DNA of 64,000 nt from Clostridium beijerinckii (GTDB lineage Bacteria; Bacillota; Clostridia; Clostridiales; Clostridiaceae), in the NCBI GenBank assembly GCA_003129525.1, contig CP029329.1, positions 3,270,501 to 3,334,500 of the forward strand, written 5' to 3'. The notes beneath the pieces were generated by a model. The model did no database searches, was not told the origin of the DNA, and saw only the letters and a list, made by a program, of their open reading frames with translations. The translations under genes were made by a program, and so were the position numbers. Shown here in pieces: positions 34,326 to 43,042 of the stretch (positions are counted from its first letter, which is position 1; every line of letters begins with the position of its first letter).

Positions 34326-37211
34326 ATGACTGTAACAAAATCAATCAAAACTGCGTCACTAAGCATTGAATTCCAAAGCGGGACAGATAAAGCAGGCGGT
34401 GCGACTTGTTGCTAGACAAAGGTAAGCGTGGGTTTACTACAAAACTAGCCTAGTTAAATACTTTAACTAGAACTGTTATTACAAGAGGTAGAATGATTGG
34501 GTAACGCCTTGAAATGCCTTCCCAAAGTTACGAATAGCATTTAATTAAGTACATAGTTATTTGTTATAAGCTCGTTAAAAGGCTTGAGAGCTACCGTAAG
34601 TGAATATTTATATTCACACGAAATGCGAACCAGAGGTGGTCGAGTGGTGATAGAGCTTGGGTCTATAAAATATCTATGGTTAGGATGTTCCAGCGGGAAC
34701 TGACGAAATTGGGAATGTACGGGTCTAAACTTTGTATATTTAGAAATGAATATAACACATTCGTGTCGTAAGTGTGGATTAGTAAAACTCGCCTGTATGA
34801 AAATCCATATAGTGTTACAGGCACTATCAAGCTTACAGGCTCATACCAATGACCTAAGGATATATGTAAAGATAGTAATAACGGAACAAGGAAAGCTTGG
34901 AATATGGAGGTTTTACTGCCTGTGAAGTAGTGATAAGGAAAATGTAAAAACATATAACTTATCTTAATCCAAGTGAAAGTGGTGGCATGAAGCTGTAATA
35001 ATTACTGTAATGGTAATTTAAGCAATAGCCACTAGACAATTGTTATTTGATAATTAAATACTGAATAATTCAAGGTTCGGGTAAGACTAAGAGATATGAA
35101 ACTCACTTTGTATTTTTACAAAGGAGGAAGTAGTAGACTTGAAGGAAAGCATACAATTAGAGAAAAGACAGGTACTAAGAAATAATGAATATTACGCTAT
35201 GCAAAGCGCGTTTGACGAACTTTATAAACAATCGTGTAGTAATTATAAATTTAGAAATCTAATGCAATATATAATTTCTGATAACAATATCTTATTAGCA
35301 TACAGAAATATTAAGAGAAATAAAGGCTCAACTACCGTTGGGACGGATAAACTTGATATAACTCACTTTGAAGACATGGAAACAAGTAACTTTACTGAAT
35401 ATATACAAAGAAAATTTGCTAACTATACTCCTAAAAGTGTTCGAAGAGTTGAAATTCCTAAACAAAATGGTAAGTTAAGACCTCTTGGAATTCCTTGCAT
35501 TGATGATAGAATCATTCAACAATGTATTAAGCAAGTACTAGAACCAATATGCGAAGCTAAATTCCATAAATATAGTTATGGCTTTAGACCAAATAGGTCA
35601 ACTGAACATGCTATAGCTAGAAGTATGCAGCTAATAAATATGGCTCATTTACATTATGTCGTAGATATTGATATAAAAGGGTTCTTTGATAATGTAAACC
35701 ATAGCAAACTTAAAAAGCAATTATGGAATTTAGGCATACAGGATAAAAACTTAATTAGTATACTAGGTAAGATTCTAAAATCTGAGGTTGAAGGTATAGG
35801 TATTCCCACCAAAGGAACTCCACAAGGTGGTATAATAAGTCCTTTACTATCTAATGTTGTCCTTAATGAATTAGATTGGTGGATAAGCTCCCAGTGGGAA
35901 ACTTTCAAATCTAAGCGCACTTATAGCAATAAAAACAAAAAGCATGGGGTACTTAGAAAAACCAATTTAAAAGAAGTCTGGTTAGTAAGATACGCTGATG
36001 ATTTTAAACTTTTCTGCAGAGATTATAAAACTGCACAGAAAATATATAATGCTACGAGATTATGGTTAAAAGATAGATTAGATTTAGAAATAAGTCCTGA
36101 TAAATCTAAAGTAACTAATCTAAGAAAAAATTATACTGAATTTTTAGGCTTCAAACTAACTGTTAAACCTAAAAGGGGTAAGTATGTTTGTCAAAGTCGA
36201 ATATGCGATAAAGCAATAAAATCTACCATTAATAATATGAAAAATCAAATAAAAGTAATTCAAAAATCAAGAAACGGCAAAGAAGTTTCAAGACTGAATT
36301 CTATAATATTAGGTAGCCATAATTATTATAGCATTGCTACTTATGTAAATATAGATTTTCATAGAGTTAATTTCTTAGTTACAAAAACCTTGGAAATACG
36401 ATTAAGGAATATAATAACCAATAGACCTAATTTTACTGAAACCTATATGCGTTTATATGGTAATTATCATGGCAAAGTGCGGACCGTTTGCAACGTGTCG
36501 GTCTTCCCTATTTACGGATGTAAAACTAAACCACCTATGAATTTTAGTCAAGAGATATGCAACTACACTGAGCAAGGCAGAATTGCAATTCACAATAAAC
36601 TAAAGGGATACTCTCACTTGATTAAGTATCTATTAGAAACCGTGAATAATAGTAAAACTGCTGAATTCAACGATAATCGAATATCTCTAGTTGTAGGACA
36701 AAGAGGAAAATGCTACATAACAGGTTTAGATTTAGAAACGGATAATATGGAATGTCATCATAAGATAATGAAAAGCGAAGGTGGAACTGATAAATATGAA
36801 AACCTTGTTTGGCTATGTGGCAAAGCTCATAAACTAGTACATGCTATAGAACAAGATATTATTGATAAATACCTAGGTTTATTGTCCCTTGATAACAAAG
36901 GGTTAAAACGTGTTAATTCTTTAAGAATGTTAGTAGGAAATTCAGTTATTTAGTTAAAAGATAATTATTGTTGGAGCGCCGTATGAGCTGGAAACTCTCA
37001 CGTACGGTGCGAAGGAGGGGAAAAGGTAGCGATTATATCAAAGCCTTACCTATTCCTATATGCGATCTATAGTAAAAAGACTTTTTCCAATGTTAAAACA
37101 GATGCCACTACTCAAAACGTCTTTGACACAGCTGAAGCTATTAAAGGTGTTTTACAAGCTTCAACTAGAGACTATTTTGTAAATGAATCTTCAAGCTTAA
37201 TCAATGCTTAA
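34326..37211 (+). CDS. DUF1659 protein, split by a group II intron
   Basis: Exon 1 is 34326-34398 (behind AAAGGAG) and exon 2 is 37060-37211. Splicing gives a 74-residue protein reading MTVTKSIKTASLSIEFQSG ... AGDAIYSKKTFSNVKTDA ... SSSLINA, a complete DUF1659 sequence with the junction inside a GAT codon. Unspliced, the protein would stop in the intron. DUF1659 and DUF2922 genes are regular neighbours in Firmicutes, as here; their function is unknown. Confidence 0.9.
34399..37059 (+). mobile_element. Group II intron with encoded reverse transcriptase
   Basis: A 2,661-base intron from GTGCGAC (34399) to TTACCTATTCCTAT (37059). Domain V is a hairpin at about 36974-37012 (CCGTATGAG ... CTCACGTACGG) followed by GAAGGAGGGG. 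The RT reading frame sits in domain IV. Its 5' ribozyme half and its 3' terminus match the ORF-less intron in dapB, so the two belong to one subfamily. Flanking exons fuse into an intact gene, so the intron is likely active in splicing. Confidence 0.93.
35139..36953 (+). CDS. ltrA: Group II intron reverse transcriptase/maturase with HNH endonuclease
   Basis: A 604-residue multifunction protein. Reverse transcriptase blocks include RRVEIPKQNGKLRPLGIPCI, YGFRPNRST, GTPQGGIISPLLSN and the active-site YADD in VRYADDFKLFCRD. The maturase X region follows (residues about 370-480), then an HNH nuclease (RGKCYITGLDL, MECHHKIMKSEGGTDKYENL, CGKAHKLVH). The TTG start has AAAGGAGG 9 bases upstream. It splices and mobilises its host intron and could act on the related dapB intron. 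Confidence 0.96.
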   Translation: MKESIQLEKRQVLRNNEYYAMQSAFDELYKQSCSNYKFRNLMQYIISDNNILLAYRNIKRNKGSTTVGTDKLDITHFEDMETSNFTEYIQRKFANYTPKSVRRVEIPKQNGKLRPLGIPCIDDRIIQQCIKQVLEPICEAKFHKYSYGFRPNRSTEHAIARSMQLINMAHLHYVVDIDIKGFFDNVNHSKLKKQLWNLGIQDKNLISILGKILKSEVEGIGIPTKGTPQGGIISPLLSNVVLNELDWWISSQWETFKSKRTYSNKNKKHGVLRKTNLKEVWLVRYADDFKLFCRDYKTAQKIYNATRLWLKDRLDLEISPDKSKVTNLRKNYTEFLGFKLTVKPKRGKYVCQSRICDKAIKSTINNMKNQIKVIQKSRNGKEVSRLNSIILGSHNYYSIATYVNIDFHRVNFLVTKTLEIRLRNIITNRPNFTETYMRLYGNYHGKVRTVCNVSVFPIYGCKTKPPMNFSQEICNYTEQGRIAIHNKLKGYSHLIKYLLETVNNSKTAEFNDNRISLVVGQRGKCYITGLDLETDNMECHHKIMKSEGGTDKYENLVWLCGKAHKLVHAIEQDIIDKYLGLLSLDNKGLKRVNSLRMLVGNSVI

Positions 37212-37241
37212 TTGTAAATTGAGTGAAGGGAGGTGAATTAA

Positions 37242-37460
37242 ATGAAATATTCTTTATCTATGACTTTTTTGACTGAGTACGGTTTAAAGACTACTTTAAG
37301 TGTTAGTGGGGTAAAACCTACTATTACTGAAGCACAAGCTATTGCTCTTATGGATGTTATTATTGCTAAGAACATCTTTAGAACAAATTCTGGTGATTTA
37401 GTTAAAAAATCTGCTGCTCAATTAACTCAAAGACAAGTTACTAAGTACGATGTAGCTTAG
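37242..37460 (+). CDS. DUF2922 protein
   Basis: A 72-residue protein with GGGAGGTG before ATG, MKYSLSMTFLTEYGLKTTLS, VSGVKPTITEAQAIALMDVI, ending VTKYDVA. It is a full-length DUF2922 unit, 30 bases after DUF1659 exon 2, so both are co-transcribed. Function of the family is unknown. Confidence 0.9.
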   Translation: MKYSLSMTFLTEYGLKTTLSVSGVKPTITEAQAIALMDVIIAKNIFRTNSGDLVKKSAAQLTQRQVTKYDVA

Positions 37461-37476
37461 CTTTAGGTGAAATTAT

Positions 37477-37506
37477 AGAAGCTTATCCATAATCGGATAA
37501 GCTTCT
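37477..37506 (+). terminator. Terminator of the DUF1659-DUF2922 pair
   Basis: AGAAGCTTATCC ATAATC GGATAAGCTTCT is a perfect 12-bp stem; the following bases are ATTAATATT, so the U-run is weak. Confidence 0.8.
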
Positions 37507-37607
37507 ATTAATATTCATAAAACTATACTTACAAAAGTTAGCTGAAATTAATACAACGTATTTTTTCATCAAATTTACACAAAATATTAAAAAGTGAGGT
37601 GTACATA

Positions 37608-37919
37608 ATGAAGTTAAGATTATTTATAATAGTTTTTTTAATATCTACATTTGCTCTTACAGAAATTCCAAAAGCTGTTTTTATATCAAATACATATAAA
37701 CAAGGTATATATAATATTTCTGAACCAAAGAAATTTCTAGCTACTGCTAAACTTGCAGGAACTCCTCCTTCAACTCTGTTAATAATTGATTCAAATGGTA
37801 ATCAGAAATTTTTCAAAAGATTTGATACCCTTAATGAGGTTATCAACCTGGGTTATATTAAAGATGGGGATCTTCTTATAATCGTTGGTAAAGGAGAAAT
37901 ATCTGTAAGTAGGTCATAG
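37608..37919 (+). CDS. Small secreted 'QGIY' family protein, copy 4
   Basis: A 103-residue protein; ATG at 37608 follows GAGGTG by 6 bases. Signal peptide MKLRLFIIVFLISTFALTEI; the mature part has YKQGIYNISEPKKFLATAKL ... TLLIIDSNGNQKFFKRFD ... LLIIVGKGEISVSRS. Closest to the copy at 39363. Function unknown. Confidence 0.75.
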   Translation: MKLRLFIIVFLISTFALTEIPKAVFISNTYKQGIYNISEPKKFLATAKLAGTPPSTLLIIDSNGNQKFFKRFDTLNEVINLGYIKDGDLLIIVGKGEISVSRS

Positions 37920-37933
37920 CTATTTAGTAAATG

Positions 37934-38163
37934 TTATTTAAATACTTTTATACGTTCTTCTAATGGAAAAAATTGCTTTTCATCTGGTTCTGCTGTTGGT
38001 TTTCCAAATGGCATTTGTCCAATAATCTTCCAGCTGTCAGGTATACTCCATTCTTTCTTTATGTCATTTTCAATAAGCTCGTTATAATGTTGCAAAGATG
38101 CTCCAAATCCTTCAATTTCAAGCGCTGTCCAAATAACAAATTGATGCATACCGCTGATATATT
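37934..38163 (-). pseudogene. Nitroreductase, C-terminal fragment
   Basis: Reads ISGMHQFVIWTALEIEGFGA, SLQHYNELIEN, SIPDSWKIIGQMPFGKPTAE, PDEKQFFPLEERIKVFK-stop, the end of an NfsB/YdjA-like FMN nitroreductase. Upstream the frame is cut at a hairpin. The matching N-terminal piece is at 39981-40178 on the same strand. Confidence 0.8.
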
Positions 38164-38166
38164 AAA

Positions 38167-38188
38167 AGAACTCTATTTCTAGAGTTCT
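38167..38188. repeat. Hairpin after the first 76-aa paralog
   Basis: AGAACTCTA TTTC TAGAGTTCT. The same hairpin with GAAA in the loop is at 38595-38616, each directly after one of two tandem paralogous genes, so the duplication unit includes it. Confidence 0.8.
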
Positions 38189-38197
38189 GAATATTTA

Positions 38198-38419
38198 CTA
38201 AGCAACATCTGCATATATTTTTATTATATATATATTTTTGCGTTCTACTTTTAATATTCTAACTAAACTATTTTCCCATATATACTCAACAGCTTTATTA
38301 AAATCTTCTGCACTCAAATTTACATCGTTACTAGATAATATTACTATTGACTTTCTACAAGATTGTATTATCGGTGATACCTTTATTTTTTCTAATATCA
38401 CATTTACGTTGTTATCCAT
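38198..38419 (-). CDS. Tandem paralog A, about 73 aa
   Basis: MDNNVNVILEKIKVSPIIQS, CRKSIVILSSNDVNLSAEDF, NKAVEYIWENSLVRILKVER ... YADVA. ATG at 38419 is placed by AGGAAGTG 6 bases upstream; a GTG three codons earlier overlaps that site. About 65% identical by eye to its neighbour at 38623. No family recognised. Cytosolic, alpha/beta. Confidence 0.7.
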   Translation of the reverse strand: MDNNVNVILEKIKVSPIIQSCRKSIVILSSNDVNLSAEDFNKAVEYIWENSLVRILKVERKNIYIIKIYADVA

Positions 38420-38594
38420 ATTTTTCACTTCCTTTTATATAATTAATTATATAAAAGCTGACTTATTTTATTCCTTCTAAATATTACAAATTATATATTA
38501 AATTAGTAGATATTATATATCCCCTTGCTATGGAAATGTTATCACTTTTTCAAAATATATTTTTGGGTTTCTATTGACTTATAAGCCTAATAAA

Positions 38595-38616
38595 AGAACT
38601 CTAGAAATAGAGTTCT
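38595..38616. repeat. Hairpin after the second 76-aa paralog
   Basis: AGAACTCTA GAAA TAGAGTTCT, the partner of the hairpin at 38167. Confidence 0.8.
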
Positions 38617-38622
38617 CAAAAA

Positions 38623-38847
38623 TTACGTTGTGACATCTACATATATCTTTACTATATAGATACTTCTACGTTCTACTTTCAATATTTTAACCAAGTTATG
38701 TTCCCATATGTACTCAATAGCTTCACTAAAACTCTCAGCACTCAATTTTACGTCGTTGGTAGATAACCATACTATTGATTGCTTACCAGAACGCATTACT
38801 GGTGTTTCCTTTATTTTTTCTAATATTATATTTACGTCATTACTCAT
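38623..38847 (-). CDS. Tandem paralog B, about 74 aa
   Basis: MSNDVNIILEKIKETPVMRS, GKQSIVWLSTNDVKLSAESF, SEAIEYIWEHNLVKILKVER ... YVDVTT. ATG at 38847 has GAGGTG 6 bases upstream. Same fold and length as paralog A. Each copy has its own ribosome binding site and hairpin, so they are separate small genes. Function unknown. Confidence 0.7.
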   Translation of the reverse strand: MSNDVNIILEKIKETPVMRSGKQSIVWLSTNDVKLSAESFSEAIEYIWEHNLVKILKVERRSIYIVKIYVDVTT

Positions 38848-38900
38848 ATGCTTCACCTCACATAAAATTTAATACAGTATTGCAAATAAATCAGTAGATA

Positions 38901-39008
38901 CTATCTATTTAAATAACACAGTGCTTCATTTTCTTTTTTATCTATTATTGCATATAACGCTTGTCTCATTTTATAAACTGTTTTTTCAACATCTTCTAAA
39001 TTACTCAC
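38901..39008 (-). CDS. Very short Spo0E-like protein, 35 aa
   Basis: GTG start with GGGAG 8 bases upstream, reading MSNLEDVEKTVYKMRQALYA, IIDKKENEALCYLNR-stop. The first 25 residues have the helix pattern of Spo0E-type Spo0A phosphatases (E..R..LY.LI), but the second helix with its SQ.LD motif is missing, so it is truncated or not this family. The remaining gap to 39362 holds no other gene I can see. Confidence 0.4.
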   Translation of the reverse strand: MSNLEDVEKTVYKMRQALYAIIDKKENEALCYLNR

Positions 39009-39362
39009 ATTGTCTTCTCCCAAATACAAATACACATTAATATAATATTGTGTTTATACTCCCATAAAATAACAACCTTTATATTAATAGATATATTTAA
39101 TGCATAAATTATGAAAAACTATTACGTTTAAAATACCCCGTATCGTCTACATATTATCTTAAGAACAAGCTTAACACTTCGACTTTACAGGGCATTTTAT
39201 GTAAATGGGTATAATATATTAGGAGTGTTATTCAATTTCATATTAAGGCATATATGTTAATTGGTTTTTATACACTCAATATACTATTCGTTCTTATTTT
39301 TAATTTTCTGACATGAAATATAAATTTTATTTGAATTTAAGAACTTTATGGAAGTGTGCGTT

Positions 39363-39686
39363 ATGATAATAAAGAAGTTTTTAATGGTGTTTTTAATATC
39401 TATATTTACCTTTGCTACAATTACACAAGCACAATCAATTCCCGCCATTTCAAATACTTATAAACAAGGTATCTATGATTTCTCTAATTTCAGTGGTTAT
39501 AGTAGTGCTACTGCTAAACTTATAACTCCAAACACTGTTGTTACTTTAATAGTAATTGATAATAATAGTAATCTTAAAACATTTATACAACTCAATGATG
39601 TAAATGAAATTGTAAAACTAAATTCTATTCAAAAGGAATATATTGAGGTAAATAAAGAAACTCACGACAATACTAACTTATCATGA
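39363..39686 (+). CDS. Small secreted 'QGIY' family protein, copy 5, altered C-terminus
   Basis: ATG at 39363 follows GGAAGTG. Signal peptide MIIKKFLMVFLISIFTFATI, then YKQGIYDFSNFSGYSSATAK ... VTLIVIDNNSNLKTFIQLND. The usual ending with GKGE is absent: after VNEIVKL the sequence reads NSIQKEYIEVNKETHDN, so the 3' end is probably deleted or frame-shifted. Function unknown. Confidence 0.7.
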   Translation: MIIKKFLMVFLISIFTFATITQAQSIPAISNTYKQGIYDFSNFSGYSSATAKLITPNTVVTLIVIDNNSNLKTFIQLNDVNEIVKLNSIQKEYIEVNKETHDNTNLS

Positions 39687-39712
39687 GTTTCATTTTTAAG
39701 GAAAATACGCTA

Positions 39713-39935
39713 CTAAAGAATTATTTTGAGTTCATTTGCATATTCAATTACACTCGGATAAAAACATTTAAAGTCATTTTCAAAACTTTCATAATTATTA
39801 ATAAGCTCATCAATAGGATTTATTAAGGGATGCCTTGTATTAGAAAATTTTTTAGCAATCAAAATCCCCCAAAAAATTTCCCAACATATTTTCTTCACTA
39901 TTATCTGAAAGATATATATGAGCTAAATAATTCAT
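39713..39935 (-). pseudogene. ACP phosphodiesterase (AcpH/DUF479) remnant
   Basis: AAAGGAG precedes MNYLAHIYLSDNSEENMLGN FLGDF, the family N-terminus. The frame then breaks and a shifted frame reads RHPLINPIDELINNYESFEN, DFKCFYPSVIEYANEL to a stop at 39713, resembling the C-terminus. The middle (about 100 residues) is deleted. Confidence 0.65.
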
Positions 39936-39980
39936 TTTTTCTCCTTTCAAATCCCTCTGCATTGAACAGTATACATATAT

Positions 39981-40178
39981 AGAATTTATCTTGTCTTCAG
40001 TTTCACTAAATTTATCTGCTGGTACAATTTTTCTTAAAGCTTCTTTTGCAATATCCCACAATTTATCATGTTGATTTTCAAGTAATAAAACTACTCTTGC
40101 ACTTTGTGAGTTAAATGCTGATGGAGTATGTTTCACAGCATGCTCTATAATCTCTTTTATTCTATCGTCTGAAAGCAC
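39981..40178 (-). pseudogene. Nitroreductase, N-terminal fragment
   Basis: Reads DDRIKEIIEHAVKHTPSAFN, SQSARVVLLLENQHDKLWDI, ADKFSETEDKINS, the FMN-binding start of the nitroreductase whose C-terminus lies at 37934. After KINS the frame joins unrelated sequence leading into the AcpH remnant. About 60 central residues are missing between the pieces. Confidence 0.8.
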
Positions 40179-40417
40179 TGGTTCCTTGCTAATTCCATAA
40201 TTTTAATTTCACTTTTTTCCTTGCATAATTTTTTTATACATATTTGAATTTAGCTATTTCATTCTTTTAATTGTTTCATCCAATGAAATACATTCTGCAT
40301 ATCTGACATTCCACATAAATTCATTGTAATATTGATAGCTTTTCTCTGCTGACTTATATGATAAGTCATTATAATTATTATTTATCTAGATTTTGTAAAA
40401 TCAGGAGTTGTTTTTAA

Positions 40418-40460
40418 AGGAAACTCAACTTATATTCGTTCCTGAATAATACGGTATTTT
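40418..40460. repeat. Degenerate copy of the conserved hairpin repeat
   Basis: TTCGTTCCTGAATAATACGGTATTTTG keeps the right arm of the repeat (CTGAATAATACGGTATTT) but the left arm is decayed. It lies 20 bases past the carbonic anhydrase-like gene on the minus strand. Confidence 0.5.
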
Positions 40461-40480
40461 GATTAATTATTTTCTATACA

Positions 40481-40867
40481 TCATATATAAATATCTACAA
40501 CATGTACACGCCAAACATCATCGATCCATAGACCAACTACTGTAACTGGAAGTCCCCATGATTTTACTATCTGTGTTGATGCTATTATATCTTTAAAATG
40601 TTCTCTGTCACTAACAGGATTTGCAGCACAATCATAATGTCCTGATACAGCAACTACATTGGACTTATGAGCTGTTATTGAAATTATAACATTCTCTTTT
40701 AACCTTTCAATCATATCCAATTGATCTTGAGCTAATACTTTATCCATTCCAGGTTCTGTAATTAAGTCCACATAATCCACATCAAAGTTTTCTTTCAACC
40801 AATTTATTATAGGAATTTGCGTCCTACCATCAATACAATTTAGCGCTGTTCCAAATCTTTTTTTCAT
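40481..40867 (-). CDS. Small carbonic anhydrase-like protein
   Basis: A 128-residue protein behind AAAGGTG. It has the beta-carbonic-anhydrase zinc pattern in reduced form: ALNCIDGRTQ (Cys and Asp-Arg dyad) and VAVSGHYDCAANP (His and Cys). This is the short family annotated as putative carbonic anhydrase; catalytic activity in these proteins is not established. Confidence 0.75.
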   Translation of the reverse strand: MKKRFGTALNCIDGRTQIPIINWLKENFDVDYVDLITEPGMDKVLAQDQLDMIERLKENVIISITAHKSNVVAVSGHYDCAANPVSDREHFKDIIASTQIVKSWGLPVTVVGLWIDDVWRVHVVDIYI

Positions 40868-40969
40868 TGCACACCTTTAATTATTTTTTACTAATAAAAT
40901 ATGAAGGTATTATAGAATTTGTGAATAATTAATCCTTTTGCATAGCAAACTAAGTTGAAAATTTTCACT

Positions 40970-43033
40970 TTATAAAAATTCCAACTCACTAAAGGCTTTT
41001 ATAAATTCTTTTATTCCATAATTATCAAATTCCACTTCAATCATCATGTCATCTTCTTTTAGAACTTTTCCTGTCCCATATTTCTTATGGCTTACCTGTT
41101 TTATAGATACCTGATCTACTACTTCAACTACTGGTTCAACAATTATAGTTTCTTCTTTCTTTCCTTCAGCCTTTGCCTCTTGAATTTGTTTCTTTAGTTC
41201 CTGCAAATTTACACTCTCACTTTTGACCTTATCATTTTGTATTAACTTTTGCGGAATCATATGAATATATCTGCTTTCTCCTGAGGCTGCTCTGTGATAA
41301 TCAGGATTTGTATAATAGGAAAGTTCTAAATAATCTTTTGCTCTTGTAATTCCAACAAAAAATAATCTTTGCTCCTCTTCTTCCTCCATATCTCTTGTAT
41401 GCAATGGAATTAAGCCATAATTAACGCCTGTAATAAAAACATATGAAAACTCTAATCCCTTAGATGCATGTAACGTCATCAGCTTAACTGAATCCTTATC
41501 ACTATTTATATCCTTTTGCAAGATATTCACACCATATAATGCTGAGGAGTTTATAAAATCTCTTAGTCCACTTAGAAATTGCATTTGCTTTTCCTTCACA
41601 TATTCCATGATTATATCTAGTAAAGTACAAATGGATTCTTTGTCTTCTTTATATGTAGCTACAGTTGGTTTGATATATTTATCAAATTCAAAATAATTAT
41701 AAAGTTCATCTGATTTATTAAAATCAGCACATTCACTAAGGAATTTATGCATTTTTTCAAGCAACTCTGACTTAACTATATTCTGTTCTTTCACTATTTT
41801 CCTTGCAGCTTTTTCTGTCATCCTTTCCCCATAATACTTATTGCTAAGAACATATATTGCAGACGTGAAATCATTAGGATTTACACAAACACGAAATAGT
41901 TTAATCACCCAGTTTAAGACAGGAATATCACGTATATTTTTCTTCATGGATACTTCAAATGGAATTTTATTTTTCAAAAATACATCTTCAAAAACCTGAG
42001 ATTGATTCTGTAATCTATAAAAAATTGCAATTTCCTTATATGGTACACCTGATTTATGTATTTCTTTAATCTTATCTACCAGATAACATGCTTCATTAAA
42101 TGGATTATACTGATTTTTCACTACGATTTTATTTCCAGCTTCCCGTGCTCCTATCAAGCTATTTCCACTCTGCTGAAAACACCTTGCTGCTTCTAAAATA
42201 GAGCTACTAGAGCGGTAGCTTATTGGAAGAGACAGTTCCTTTGCATCATATTTATGCTTTAATGTATAAACCACATTCAATGAACTTCCACGCCAACTAT
42301 ATATAACCTGATTGGGATCACCTACTGCAAATAATTTGGTACTCTCACTTTTTAATTTATCAATGAAATCAAGTTGTAGTTTATCACTATCTTGAACCTC
42401 ATCAATAATAATCCACTTTGGCTCTATCTTATAATAATCTAATAAAATATTTGCATTTAGCAATATATCTGAAAATGTCATCTTATTCTGTTTTATTTTT
42501 TCTTCTTTTAGTAACTGAACCAGCTTAAATATATCATCATCATATCGTGAAATCTTTTCCTCTTCTTTCTCAATAGACATTGCCTGCTCTAGCCGTTTTA
42601 TTAATCGGTTTTTATATTTAATTTTCAGCTTTTCTTCCTGTATGATCTGCATAGCAATATCTAATTCCTCTTTTGGCTCTATCACTAGAAAATCTTTTAC
42701 ATATCCTAACTTTTCAATAGTCAATGCATTTTTCAACAAATAAAGTGCAACACTATGAAAGGTTCCAAAGCCCTCAAGCTCTTCTAATTGTATACTATCA
42801 TCAGAATCAATTAATCTTTCTTTAATCTCATTTGCTGCTTTATTAGTAAAGGTCAAAACAATCATATCTTTATAGCTGATATTTTTTTCATAATGAAGAT
42901 ATATAATTTTTGAAATTAAGACTGTAGTTTTTCCACTCCCAACATTTGCATTTACAATACACGCATCACTTTCATTAATCACTGCTTCTCTCTGATATTC
43001 ATTTAATCTCTCTAATTGTTTCTCATAATGCAT
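40970..43033 (-). CDS. UvrD/PcrA-like superfamily 1 helicase
   Basis: A 687-residue SF1A helicase with AGGAGG before ATG. Motifs: Q-motif LNEYQREAV, Walker A NANVGSGKTTV (unusual Asn-Val in place of Ala-Gly), VLTFTNKAA, IIDEVQD, GDPNQVIYSWRGS, LPISYRSS, LMTLHASKGLEFSYVFI and FVGITRAKDYLELS. The last 60 residues (VSHKKYGTGKVLKEDDMMIE) match the PcrA-type C-terminal Tudor-like domain. It starts 9 bases after the helicase gene upstream, so both are in one operon. Confidence 0.92.
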   Translation of the reverse strand: MHYEKQLERLNEYQREAVINESDACIVNANVGSGKTTVLISKIIYLHYEKNISYKDMIVLTFTNKAANEIKERLIDSDDSIQLEELEGFGTFHSVALYLLKNALTIEKLGYVKDFLVIEPKEELDIAMQIIQEEKLKIKYKNRLIKRLEQAMSIEKEEEKISRYDDDIFKLVQLLKEEKIKQNKMTFSDILLNANILLDYYKIEPKWIIIDEVQDSDKLQLDFIDKLKSESTKLFAVGDPNQVIYSWRGSSLNVVYTLKHKYDAKELSLPISYRSSSSILEAARCFQQSGNSLIGAREAGNKIVVKNQYNPFNEACYLVDKIKEIHKSGVPYKEIAIFYRLQNQSQVFEDVFLKNKIPFEVSMKKNIRDIPVLNWVIKLFRVCVNPNDFTSAIYVLSNKYYGERMTEKAARKIVKEQNIVKSELLEKMHKFLSECADFNKSDELYNYFEFDKYIKPTVATYKEDKESICTLLDIIMEYVKEKQMQFLSGLRDFINSSALYGVNILQKDINSDKDSVKLMTLHASKGLEFSYVFITGVNYGLIPLHTRDMEEEEEQRLFFVGITRAKDYLELSYYTNPDYHRAASGESRYIHMIPQKLIQNDKVKSESVNLQELKKQIQEAKAEGKKEETIIVEPVVEVVDQVSIKQVSHKKYGTGKVLKEDDMMIEVEFDNYGIKEFIKAFSELEFL

Positions 43034-43042
43034 GGAAGCCTC

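Noticed and set aside
34663-34953. 96-codon minus-strand frame in the second intron
   Set aside because: Lies within ribozyme domain I on the opposite strand.
38198-38847. Tandem small genes as a toxin-antitoxin pair
   Set aside because: The two proteins are paralogs of each other with separate signals, not a toxin with a different antitoxin.
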